Shown here in pieces: positions 1-6,425 of a stretch of DNA of 64,000 nt. The position numbers were made by a program, and so were the translations under genes. Source of the stretch: a bacterium (GTDB lineage: Bacteria > Armatimonadota > Abditibacteriia > Abditibacteriales > Abditibacteriaceae); assembly GCA_004172935.1 (NCBI GenBank), contig SDZD01000029.1, forward strand, positions 1-64,000. The letters are read 5' to 3'. Under the pieces are notes generated by a model that was given only the letters and a program-made list of their open reading frames with translations, was not told the DNA's origin and ran no database searches. Numbering within the stretch: the stretch's first letter is position 1; each line of letters begins with the position of its first letter.

Positions 1-2
1 AG

Positions 3-47
3 CTCGTGGTCGCCGACGCTATCGAAGTGGAGTTGCTCACATGGTAA
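3..47 (+). CDS. C-terminal end of an upstream gene (partial)
   Basis: Frame 3 is open from the window edge to TAA at 45-47 and reads LVVADAIEVELLTW. It overlaps the ATG of the next gene (41) by seven bases, the same tight packing seen throughout this element. Too short to assign a function. The open frame could be chance. Confidence 0.35.
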   Translation, partial: LVVADAIEVELLTW

Positions 48-742
48 CTCCCAACACGCTTGGCGCGAGATTCCCCAAGGTTATCGCGGCTATTGAGGCC
101 ACAAACAAAGCCCAAGACAAGATGCACGCCGTGGCACAACGGGGCGGCGGTTATCATCCTTGGGGTGTTTTCGCGTCGCTCGAAAATCCCGAACAGTTCG
201 ACCTTTGGTTTGCGAAGTTGCCCGACGATTTGACCGACGCGAACTTGGAACCACTGTACCTTCTCGCCTCGCCAGAGCAGAGGGGCGCACTGGAAAAGAG
301 AGAAAACGCATGGCAACCAGACCCCGCCAATTTGGGCGCCGAATACAATGGCCCTCTTGGTGCTTATCGGGAGCCGAGCCATAGCAATGTGCGAAAGTGG
401 GAAAAGGCAGTTGAGAAGAAGGCGCGCGACCATGCCGAGCGATTCCAGCGCGAGATGAACCAAATGCAGGGGTGCGATGTGCCAGAGCGTCTCAAGGATG
501 CCGCACTCAATTTAGCGGGGCTGGCTCTGGACATCGAGCATCAAATGGCCGAGGATTGCCGGGACGAATTTGATAGTTGCGCCGATGCCTGTGACATTGT
601 GGCGATTGATGCCGCCATTCGCCTTTGCCTCAATGCTCTGTGTGAGTTGGAAGTAAGGGCACGTCAGAGCGCCGAAACCTCACTCGAACTTTTCCGCGAG
701 AATGTTGCCGACATTGAAGCAATTCAAGGGGTGAAACGTTGA
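41..742 (+). CDS. Hypothetical phage early protein, 233 aa
   Basis: No family was recognised. The protein is soluble, charged and mostly helical, with a Lys/Glu-rich stretch around residues 118-145 that could form a coiled coil, and several Cys in the C-terminal third (CDVPER, DCRDEF, CADACD, CLNALC). The ATG at 41 is preceded by a purine-rich GTGGAG at a usable distance. The frame remains open upstream, but the upstream gene fragment ends at 47, which favours this start. The stop overlaps the next start as TGATG, so translation is probably coupled. Confidence 0.6.
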   Translation: MVTPNTLGARFPKVIAAIEATNKAQDKMHAVAQRGGGYHPWGVFASLENPEQFDLWFAKLPDDLTDANLEPLYLLASPEQRGALEKRENAWQPDPANLGAEYNGPLGAYREPSHSNVRKWEKAVEKKARDHAERFQREMNQMQGCDVPERLKDAALNLAGLALDIEHQMAEDCRDEFDSCADACDIVAIDAAIRLCLNALCELEVRARQSAETSLELFRENVADIEAIQGVKR

Positions 743-942
743 TGGGACGCCGACGCCTCGCGCTTGTGCCGCCATCCCCGGCGCCCTACATCAAGCCACT
801 GACGACTGAGGAAGAGCGCTTTCTGCGCGCCTCTATCTACACCGAAGGCAGTTTCCCGATGGGAGTACAGCCGCTACTTGTGCAGCGTTGTCTGGCCACC
901 CTCGACCGTGAACGCGAGTTCAGAAAGACGCGCAAGCATTAA
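742..942 (+). CDS. Small hypothetical phage protein, 66 aa
   Basis: A short basic protein starting at the ATG inside the TGATG overlap with the preceding gene; a TTG one codon earlier is less likely. It begins MGRRRLALVPPSP and ends with a Lys/Arg/His-rich tail. No domain was recognised. Position and coupling suggest the same transcription unit as its neighbour. The unit ends at the hairpins between 949 and 1015. Confidence 0.5.
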   Translation: MGRRRLALVPPSPAPYIKPLTTEEERFLRASIYTEGSFPMGVQPLLVQRCLATLDREREFRKTRKH

Positions 943-948
943 CGAGAC

Positions 949-971
949 GCCCGCACTTCACCAGTGCGGGC
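949..971 (+). terminator. Hairpin after the first early genes
   Basis: A 9-bp perfect stem (GCCCGCACT / AGTGCGGGC) with a 5-nt loop lies just after the stop at 942. No T-run follows directly, so it may be a weak terminator or act together with the palindrome at 988-1014. Confidence 0.45.
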
Positions 972-987
972 CAATCCCAAAACCAAT

Positions 988-1014
988 AAAGGCGCCAATT
1001 AAATTGGCGCCTTT
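988..1014. repeat. Perfect palindrome upstream of the ParB-like gene
   Basis: AAAGGCGCCAATT, one central A, then AATTGGCGCCTTT: 13-bp arms with essentially no loop, ending 12 bases before the ParB-like ATG. As RNA it could terminate transcription (ends in TTT). As DNA it is a typical binding palindrome for a dimeric protein, possibly the ParB-like product itself. Confidence 0.6.
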
Positions 1015-1026
1015 AGGCTCCATAAC

Positions 1027-2310
1027 ATGAAACAGAATATTCAAATACTGCCCATCGCCTCCATTCGTCGCGATTCGGGCGCTCAGTTCCGCTCCAACGG
1101 TCTGAACGAAACACAAGTCGCCAACCTCGCAGATGCTTTAGAGCGCGGCGACAAGCTGCCGCCAATCATCGTCTTTTTCGACGGTGCCCTCTATTGGATG
1201 GGCGGCGGCGATCATCGCATCGAAGCCCACATTCAAAAGGGGCGTGAATACATCGACGCAGAAGTACGCGAAGGCACAAAACGCGACGCGGTGCTTTTCG
1301 GGGCAGGAGATAACGCTGAAGGTTTACTACCCCGCACCCCAAAAACGAAACGCGCTCAAGTCGAAGCTCTTTTGGCCGATGTGGAGTGGAGCCAGTGGCC
1401 CAACACGAAGATTGCCGCCCACTGCAAAGTATCAGAAGGTTTTGTTCGGCAAGTCGCCAACGATGCGGGCTATCTTCGTAGTTGTACGAAGATAGTGGAG
1501 CGCGGCGGTAAAACGTTCGAGATGAAGACGGGGAATATCGGCGCCAAAAAAGACACGGACACGTCCCGTCTAGTCGAACTTGAGCCGTCCGATATTACGC
1601 CGATATGGAAGGGTTTTGAAGAAGAAACTGACTACCCGCTATCACTCCTCACAGACGCGGGCGTGATTCTGGATGGCGACAAACTTTGGACTGGCGCCAA
1701 CATGGGTATCAAGCCGGGAGCGCCACTGGATGAAAAATTGCCGATGGGCATTGATATTTGGCCCGATGATTCGACACCAGAAGGAGAAGGCCCGTTTTAT
1801 CATGCCGAGGTCTATTGGTATGGCGGTGATGAGTACACCAAAACAAAAAAGCCAATCCACTACAAATTTCTCGTCGCGCAACTCGACAGCTTTGGAGTGA
1901 CGGCCAACCATCTCAAGCAATTCCAATGGACAGACCGGGGGCAACTGACTGAGGCCCAATATAAATGGCGGCTCATCCAGCGAGCATTGCAGATAGGAAC
2001 GCTTTTGCGCGCTATCGAGAGCATGTCAGAAATCAACCCAGAGGCGCCCACTATCGAGCAGTGGTTAGAGGAGAATTTGCCGATTCTTTCTAAGGCGAAT
2101 GCGGGCCTCTTTATCAATGTTGCCGCACTTCGTTACCCAGAGCCGGAAAGTTATAAAGATGAGTGGCCTGACGATTCTGACGAAGCTTTTCAGGATTGGG
2201 CCGAACTTTGGTGGTGCGTAGATGCGGCATGGATGCAGTGTGATATTCGCCAACTTCTCCCCGCAGTGGGTGAGATTGTCGAACGCATGAAACAGCCCGT
2301 CACCGCCTAA
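1027..2310 (+). CDS. ParB-like N-terminal domain protein, 427 aa
   Basis: Residues ~5-100 match the ParB/sulfiredoxin-like fold: an opening strand (QILPIASIRRD), a FRSNGLNETQVANLADAL helix, a PPIIVF strand, and a WMGGGDHRIEAH motif corresponding to the GxRR nucleotide-binding loop of ParB, here with DHR. Residues ~128-150 (NTKIAAHCKVSEGFVRQVA) look like a helix-turn-helix. The C-terminal half is unrecognised, acidic and Trp-rich. Phage and plasmid ParB-like proteins act in partition, regulation or as nucleases; which applies here is not clear. Palindromes lie immediately upstream (988-1014) and downstream (2332-2355) and are candidate binding sites. No ParA is in the window. Confidence 0.65.
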   Translation: MKQNIQILPIASIRRDSGAQFRSNGLNETQVANLADALERGDKLPPIIVFFDGALYWMGGGDHRIEAHIQKGREYIDAEVREGTKRDAVLFGAGDNAEGLLPRTPKTKRAQVEALLADVEWSQWPNTKIAAHCKVSEGFVRQVANDAGYLRSCTKIVERGGKTFEMKTGNIGAKKDTDTSRLVELEPSDITPIWKGFEEETDYPLSLLTDAGVILDGDKLWTGANMGIKPGAPLDEKLPMGIDIWPDDSTPEGEGPFYHAEVYWYGGDEYTKTKKPIHYKFLVAQLDSFGVTANHLKQFQWTDRGQLTEAQYKWRLIQRALQIGTLLRAIESMSEINPEAPTIEQWLEENLPILSKANAGLFINVAALRYPEPESYKDEWPDDSDEAFQDWAELWWCVDAAWMQCDIRQLLPAVGEIVERMKQPVTA

Positions 2311-2331
2311 ATCCCCATACAACACCGTTTT

Positions 2332-2355
2332 GAATTTCCAACCGGTTGGAAATTC
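2332..2355. promoter_or_regulatory. 24-bp perfect palindrome, operator or parS-like candidate
   Basis: GAATTTCCAACC followed directly by GGTTGGAAATTC is a loopless perfect dyad in the 60-bp gap between the ParB-like gene and the next gene. A loopless dyad suits protein binding better than an RNA hairpin. It ends 15 bases before the ATG at 2371. Confidence 0.5.
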
Positions 2356-2370
2356 AGACCCCAAAATCAC

Positions 2371-2997
2371 ATGAATAATTCACCTTTCACACTGTCGCCC
2401 ATCACTTTGGCGCGACTCATTCAAGCTGACCGCAAGTTCCATTTCGACTTGTGCAAGATCGAAGAATCAGGCGCCGACCTTGATGGATGGCGAAGCGAAG
2501 CCATCGAAGATGTCGTTCTTGCGTGTATGTACGTCCCCGAAGATAGCTCCGCCGAAATCGAACTGGGAGCCGATGGGTATTTCTGCCGCGATTATTTGAC
2601 TGACCTCTATATGAAGCTCGGCGACACGCTGGACGATGCCAAAGGGTACATCACCAAGGTCATGAAGGAGATGAGATTCCTCAACCAGAATAACCCGTAC
2701 TGGAAAGCCAACATGCGGCGATTAGATTTTGATTGGGCACTCATCTTCATGCTGCGCGAAGAGCGGCGGGTACTCAAAATCCGCACTGCACTTGAGGCGT
2801 GCGACATTTACCCAAGGAAGGCCCTTGAACTGGACTTGCTCCCTCTGGTGCTGGATGAATTGGGAGTACCATCACAAAGCGAAAGCTTTATCCGCGATGG
2901 TTATTTCAATCAGTACCATGCCACTGTGAAAGAGGGTACAGACGAGGAATATCGCGTCTTCTTCGCGTGGGTCAGAACTCAGCCACAACCCGCCTAA
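2371..2997 (+). CDS. Hypothetical phage protein, 208 aa
   Basis: No family was recognised. The protein is acidic, soluble and predicted helical, with no membrane segment or signal peptide. It starts at ATG 2371 after a gap that holds a perfect palindrome and ends just before a strong terminator (3011-3045), so it closes the ParB-like transcription unit. Function unknown. Confidence 0.6.
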   Translation: MNNSPFTLSPITLARLIQADRKFHFDLCKIEESGADLDGWRSEAIEDVVLACMYVPEDSSAEIELGADGYFCRDYLTDLYMKLGDTLDDAKGYITKVMKEMRFLNQNNPYWKANMRRLDFDWALIFMLREERRVLKIRTALEACDIYPRKALELDLLPLVLDELGVPSQSESFIRDGYFNQYHATVKEGTDEEYRVFFAWVRTQPQPA

Positions 2998-3010
2998 ATC
3001 GCACACAAAG

Positions 3011-3045
3011 CGCCGGAATGAACACCAACCCATTCCGGCGTTTTT
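3011..3045 (+). terminator. Rho-independent terminator
   Basis: A 10-bp stem (CGCCGGAATG / CATTCCGGCG, 3011-3020 and 3031-3040) with a 10-nt loop is followed directly by TTTTT. It lies 13 bases after the stop of the preceding gene. Confidence 0.9.
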
Positions 3046-3058
3046 ACCCCATATCGGG
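3046..3058 (+). promoter_or_regulatory. Copy of the initiator-gene 13-mer (operator candidate)
   Basis: ACCCCATATCGGG sits between the terminator and the ATG at 3085. The identical 13-mer occurs inside the following gene at 3473-3485. An initiator protein that binds the internal copies could autoregulate its own gene through this one. Confidence 0.5.
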
Positions 3059-3084
3059 CCATTACGCGCTCGCAAACAACCACC

Positions 3085-3720
3085 ATGAAGCTAACAGATT
3101 TCCTTGAAGATATAGGCCGTCCGGTGGCCTACTACCCCGCTCTGGCGCGCGCCCTCGGAGGCGTAAAACAAGCCGTGTTTCTCTGCCAGTTGATCTACTG
3201 GGATGGCAAAGGCGCCAATTCTGAGGGCTGGATTTACAAGACGGTTGAGGAGTGGGAAGAAGAAACGGGCCTCTCTTATGAAGAGCAACGGGCCGCACGC
3301 AATACCCTTAAGGGATTGGGCGTGCTGGAAGAATGGTATCAACGGCTTGACCATCGTATGAACTACCGCATCAACAGGGGCACCTTAAATCAGATATGGG
3401 AGGGCCGTTTTTCCCCATCTGGTCAAAGCCCATCTCCCGACATGGGAAAAACCCAGATGGGGAAATGGGGAAACCCCATATCGGGAGATGGTAAAAGCCC
3501 AACTCGATATACAGAGAATACAGGCAGAGATTACCAGCAGAGAGATTTACCCTTAGAAGAAGAGGGGTTGGGGGGTAGTAGTTCTGCTAGTAGACCCTTA
3601 CCAAAGGGGAATAGTCAGATATACCCCCAGAAACACGAAGATTTTCCAGATTCTGACCAATTCGACCCGTTTAAAGATGATGGGCCGCCCGCTGGATACA
3701 AATTCGGAGGTGGACGATGA
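3085..3720 (+). CDS. Putative phage replication initiator (lambda O-like layout), 211 aa
   Basis: Residues 1-108 look like a winged-helix DNA-binding domain: a helical start with FLCQLIYWDGKGAN, then TVEEWEEETGLSYEEQRAARNTLKGLGVLEE, the layout found in N-terminal domains of phage replication proteins. Residues ~109-136 are a low-complexity Ser/Gly/Pro linker (GQSPSPDMG, GNPISGDGKS) whose DNA is a dense cluster of direct and inverted repeats. The C-terminal tail is acidic and short (FDPFKDDGPPAGYKFGG), as expected for a helicase-loader contact region. This recalls lambda gene O, where iterons lie within the gene. The stop overlaps the next ATG as ATGA. The assignment is from architecture only; it could be a regulatory winged-helix protein. 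Confidence 0.55.
   Translation: MKLTDFLEDIGRPVAYYPALARALGGVKQAVFLCQLIYWDGKGANSEGWIYKTVEEWEEETGLSYEEQRAARNTLKGLGVLEEWYQRLDHRMNYRINRGTLNQIWEGRFSPSGQSPSPDMGKTQMGKWGNPISGDGKSPTRYTENTGRDYQQRDLPLEEEGLGGSSSASRPLPKGNSQIYPQKHEDFPDSDQFDPFKDDGPPAGYKFGGGR
3411..3504. repeat. Nested inverted/direct repeats, candidate replication origin
   Basis: TTCCCCATCTGG (3411-3422) is matched in inverse by CCAGATGGGGAA (3453-3464). CCATCTCCCGACATGGG (3430-3446) is matched in inverse, with one mismatch, at 3475-3491. GGTCAAAGCCCATCTC (3421-3436) recurs directly as GGTAAAAGCCCAACTC (3490-3505). A 13-mer inside it (3473-3485) recurs upstream at 3046-3058, and a 12-mer (GGGGAAATGGGG, 3459-3470) recurs downstream at 5356-5367. 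The clustering in the linker of a DNA-binding protein gene is the lambda-type origin arrangement. Confidence 0.55.
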
Positions 3721-5195
3721 AGGGCCATCCAGTAACCGAGGAGCAAAAGGACGGGATGGTGGCGGCTTACTTGGATGGGGTGAGTGCCAAAGTTGCGGCG
3801 GCGTCCTTCGGACTTTCCCCACTTGCGTGCCTCAACGAGTTAAGGCGGCGCGGTATCACGCCCAAAAGACAAGGCTGTGCGCCAAGGTATGTTTGCCTTG
3901 CAGGGCTTCGGGTTGGGAACCTGTCTGTTATTTCCGACCTTCCAGAAAAAGACTCAAGAGGGAACTGGCGATGGACGTGCCGCTGCGATTGTGGAAAAAC
4001 AAGAGCGATCTTGAGTAATTCTTTGAGACGGGGAGAATCAACTTCCTGTGGGTGCAATAGCCGAAGGGGGGCGAATTTTCAGACAGATGAGGCCCGTAAG
4101 CGTGCGCAAGCCCCAAAAATCTCCCATAAGGTACGGGATGCAATGGTGAAGGCTTATCTGGATGGTGAAGGTGCTGAAAAAGCGGGGAGGCGATTTGGGC
4201 ATAGCGCAATGGCTGTGACCATCGAATTGAAACGCCGGGGAATAAAAAAGCGCCCCCTAAAAGCACTTACAGAGTCAGAAGAAATCGCCTTAATAGACCA
4301 CTACTTAAGTGGGGGGACTCTCAAAGGTACGGGTAAAGAGTTTGGGCTCTCTGACATGGGGTGCAAGAGATATTTGGAGCGTAACGGGATAGCTAGGCGT
4401 GGCAACGACGCCTATAAGCGATACCCCTTCAATGAGAGTTTTTTCGAGACTATCGACACAGAGGCAAAGGCTTACTTCCTAGGGCTAATAACTGGCGATG
4501 GTAATATCAGCGGCAGCGCCATCTCCATTTTTATCTTCGAGGATGATAAAAGCGTAGGCGAAAAGTTCCTTGAATGCATTGGATGCGAAGGCGGAGACGA
4601 TAGGATTTTTCGCTCAAAGACAAGTAGGATGTGGACGGTTATTGTCTGGTCGAAGAGAATGGGGGCTGACCTCGCCAAGTACGGAGTTGTCCCCAACAAG
4701 ACATTCACCGTTACTCCTTGGACCGCCCCACGTGGCAGAGACGACTTGCAAGCGGCGTATTGGCGAGGGTGCATAGATAGCGACGGATGCGTGACTCGCC
4801 ATAAGGCCACTGGCGCCTACCACATCGGGTTTTGTGGGAATCAAGAAATGGCAGAGGGTTTTCGTGCCTTTGCTCAAGAGGTGTGCGGGACTAGGACTAA
4901 GGCACGTAGACACGATAATTCCTATACGGTGACAATTATGGGTAAGTCTGTGGCGGCGAGGCTAGCGACGGCTCTCTATGAGAATGCGACTGTTTTCGTG
5001 GAGCGAAAAAAGAAGGTGGCTGATGAGTCAATACACACGATGGCATACCATGCGAAGCGACCAGATGTAACAACAGAGATGATTCTTGCTGACCTTCAGT
5101 CGGGCCTCAATCAACCAGCAATTGCTAAAAAATACGGAATGACTTTCGGTGCCATAAATCATCGGGTGCGTGCGGCTAAGAAGAGAGGTGGCTGA
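3717..5195 (+). CDS. LAGLIDADG homing endonuclease with zinc finger and HTH repeats, 492 aa
   Basis: Two LAGLIDADG motifs are visible: AYFLGLITGDG (252-262) and YWRGCIDSDG (348-357), each ending in the acidic residue needed for metal-dependent double-strand cleavage. A single chain with two motifs should act as a monomer. Residues ~59-113 form a small Cys domain (GLRVGNLSVI, CRCDCG, SCGC) like the zinc modules usually found in phage HNH/AP2 proteins. Four HTH-like repeats sit at ~8-47, ~137-176, ~186-225 and ~452-488. There are no intein splice junctions, so it is free-standing. Its ATG overlaps the initiator stop (ATGA). The multi-domain build is unusual for this family. Confidence 0.8.
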   Translation: MKGHPVTEEQKDGMVAAYLDGVSAKVAAASFGLSPLACLNELRRRGITPKRQGCAPRYVCLAGLRVGNLSVISDLPEKDSRGNWRWTCRCDCGKTRAILSNSLRRGESTSCGCNSRRGANFQTDEARKRAQAPKISHKVRDAMVKAYLDGEGAEKAGRRFGHSAMAVTIELKRRGIKKRPLKALTESEEIALIDHYLSGGTLKGTGKEFGLSDMGCKRYLERNGIARRGNDAYKRYPFNESFFETIDTEAKAYFLGLITGDGNISGSAISIFIFEDDKSVGEKFLECIGCEGGDDRIFRSKTSRMWTVIVWSKRMGADLAKYGVVPNKTFTVTPWTAPRGRDDLQAAYWRGCIDSDGCVTRHKATGAYHIGFCGNQEMAEGFRAFAQEVCGTRTKARRHDNSYTVTIMGKSVAARLATALYENATVFVERKKKVADESIHTMAYHAKRPDVTTEMILADLQSGLNQPAIAKKYGMTFGAINHRVRAAKKRGG

Positions 5196-5456
5196 AAACC
5201 ATTCGGCTTTTTCTGGAAAACCCTCCCCTAACTAGCTCTTTATCGAGCAAACGAAGCTGTCAAGGGGGCGAAGAACAAAAGAATTTTTAGGCGTAGCCGT
5301 CTCGAAAAATTGTTTTGTGTCCCCCTTTACTGCGTAGTGCTGTCTCGGTCATGCTGGGGAAATGGGGGAGGTTTGGAACTCTATAACGTTCACAGATAGG
5401 GTAAAATAGTAAGTAACAATTCAACAGGCCCTACCCCTAGCATTTGCTAGGGCCGA
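5196..5456. other. Non-coding stretch after the homing endonuclease
   Basis: No credible gene is visible. The stretch has runs of C and G (CCCCCTTTACTG, GGGGAAATGGGGGAGG). The exact 12-mer at 5356-5367 also occurs in the putative origin (3459-3470). A small hairpin (CCCTAGC / GCTAGGG, 5435-5441 and 5446-5452, loop ATTT) has an alternative pairing of GGCCCTA (5427-5433) with TAGGGCC (5448-5454), immediately before the strong terminator. It may be a leader or attenuator region. Confidence 0.4.
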
Positions 5457-5505
5457 CGCCCGCAACATCTCGCTAGACAAATGGCGAGATGTTGCGGGCG
5501 TTTTT
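5457..5505 (+). terminator. Strong rho-independent terminator, 17-bp stem
   Basis: CGCCCGCAACATCTCGC (5457-5473) pairs perfectly with 5484-5500 around a 10-nt loop, followed by TTTTTG. It separates the replication block from the tail block. Confidence 0.9.
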
Positions 5506-5530
5506 GTTTTTGGCAATGAGAAGGAAGATG

Positions 5531-6091
5531 ATGAATACACCTCACAACGAACCGCAGCGCACGGGCATTGAATCCCTGCTCAATGCCCTCTCCGACACCA
5601 AGCGGTCCGGCATTTCGCAGGTCGCAAAAGCATCCCAAACACTGTTGGCAAATGGCCCTCACGGTACGGCCATCATCGACAAGCTCCGCGCTCTGTCCGT
5701 TGCCCCTATCGGCCCTGAACAGCTCCAAGTCACAGCGGCTTTGATGGTCACGATAGAAGGCGTCGAGAAGGTCACCCTTGACCATGTGCGGCGATTGGAA
5801 TCGCTCGGTATCCCTGCCCGCAAAATCATCTACGAGAAGTTCGAGCTTTCCGACTGGCGAGAGATTGAGGGCAAGGGGTTGAAGGGGGCCGATGTCGCCG
5901 AAGCCATCTTTCAAGAACTGGCAAAGATGGGCGGCATTGAGCCACTGAGCGCCGACCGCATAGAAGAACTGAACCGCATCCCCGGTTCCCCTACAGAGGA
6001 AGTGTTGAAGGGCTTTGAAAACCTCCTCTCGACCAGCAAAGAGGTATCCGAATCCATGAAAGACCTCCAGCGATTCTCAAAGAAAAAATAA
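5531..6091 (+). CDS. Tape-measure-related small protein, ~186 aa
   Basis: The frame opens inside the terminator, but AAGGA at 5521-5525 points to ATG 5528 or 5531 as the start. Residues ~81-135 contain VTLDHVRRLESLGIPARKI and LKGADVAEAIFQELAK. These align without gross gaps to residues ~167-222 of the tape-measure protein encoded next (QIKRLELRGVQANKI, LKGSVVAEALYRGMAK). It therefore looks like a free-standing copy of one tape-measure module. The gene just before a tape measure normally encodes tail-assembly chaperones, so a chaperone or tail-tip role is possible but unproven. The C-terminus is Lys-rich. Confidence 0.6.
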   Translation: MNTPHNEPQRTGIESLLNALSDTKRSGISQVAKASQTLLANGPHGTAIIDKLRALSVAPIGPEQLQVTAALMVTIEGVEKVTLDHVRRLESLGIPARKIIYEKFELSDWREIEGKGLKGADVAEAIFQELAKMGGIEPLSADRIEELNRIPGSPTEEVLKGFENLLSTSKEVSESMKDLQRFSKKK

Positions 6092-6149
6092 GCGCGCAGC
6101 GATACGGACATTTTTGTTTTGGCTGTGAACTCGAATCATTCGCCGCCCA

Positions 6150-6392
6150 CTATTTGGCGTAGACACCCCGATTTGACAAGTTAGAAGCTGATGCGTGAAT
6201 GGGGCTACTACCACTAAATTCTGCCTTTGCAGGCTGGATGGTTAGGCTATCACCCTCAACTGCGGTGACTGTCCCGTACGCACCGCCTTGATAGTAGAGT
6301 TGAGTACCCACTTTCCAATCACTTGTGTCGTGCCCGCACCCACCGAGGACGAACAACCCAATTAGCAAGAAGCCAAGAAGCGCTCTTTTCAT
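6150..6392 (-). CDS. Small predicted lipoprotein (moron-like), 80 aa
   Basis: The protein begins MKRALLGFLLIGLFVLGGC, a short basic start, a hydrophobic segment and an LGGC lipobox with Cys19, so export and lipid anchoring are expected. The ~60-residue mature part is Gly/Ser-rich and resembles a small beta-barrel (GTQLYYQGGAYGTVTAVEGDSLTI). It is the only reverse-strand gene inside the phage structural block, wedged between the two tape-measure-like genes. Single reversed genes like this are often expressed from the prophage to alter the host surface, for example in superinfection exclusion. A TTG two codons upstream is an alternative start. No clear ribosome site was seen. Confidence 0.7.
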   Translation of the reverse strand: MKRALLGFLLIGLFVLGGCGHDTSDWKVGTQLYYQGGAYGTVTAVEGDSLTIQPAKAEFSGSSPIHASASNLSNRGVYAK

Positions 6393-6425
6393 GACCAATA
6401 TTTTATATAAGGAGGAAAATTAGTC

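Noticed and set aside
5389..5407. TTCACA ... TAAAAT as a sigma-70 promoter
   Set aside because: The spacing is only 7 bases, far from 16-18, and no better -35 element is present.
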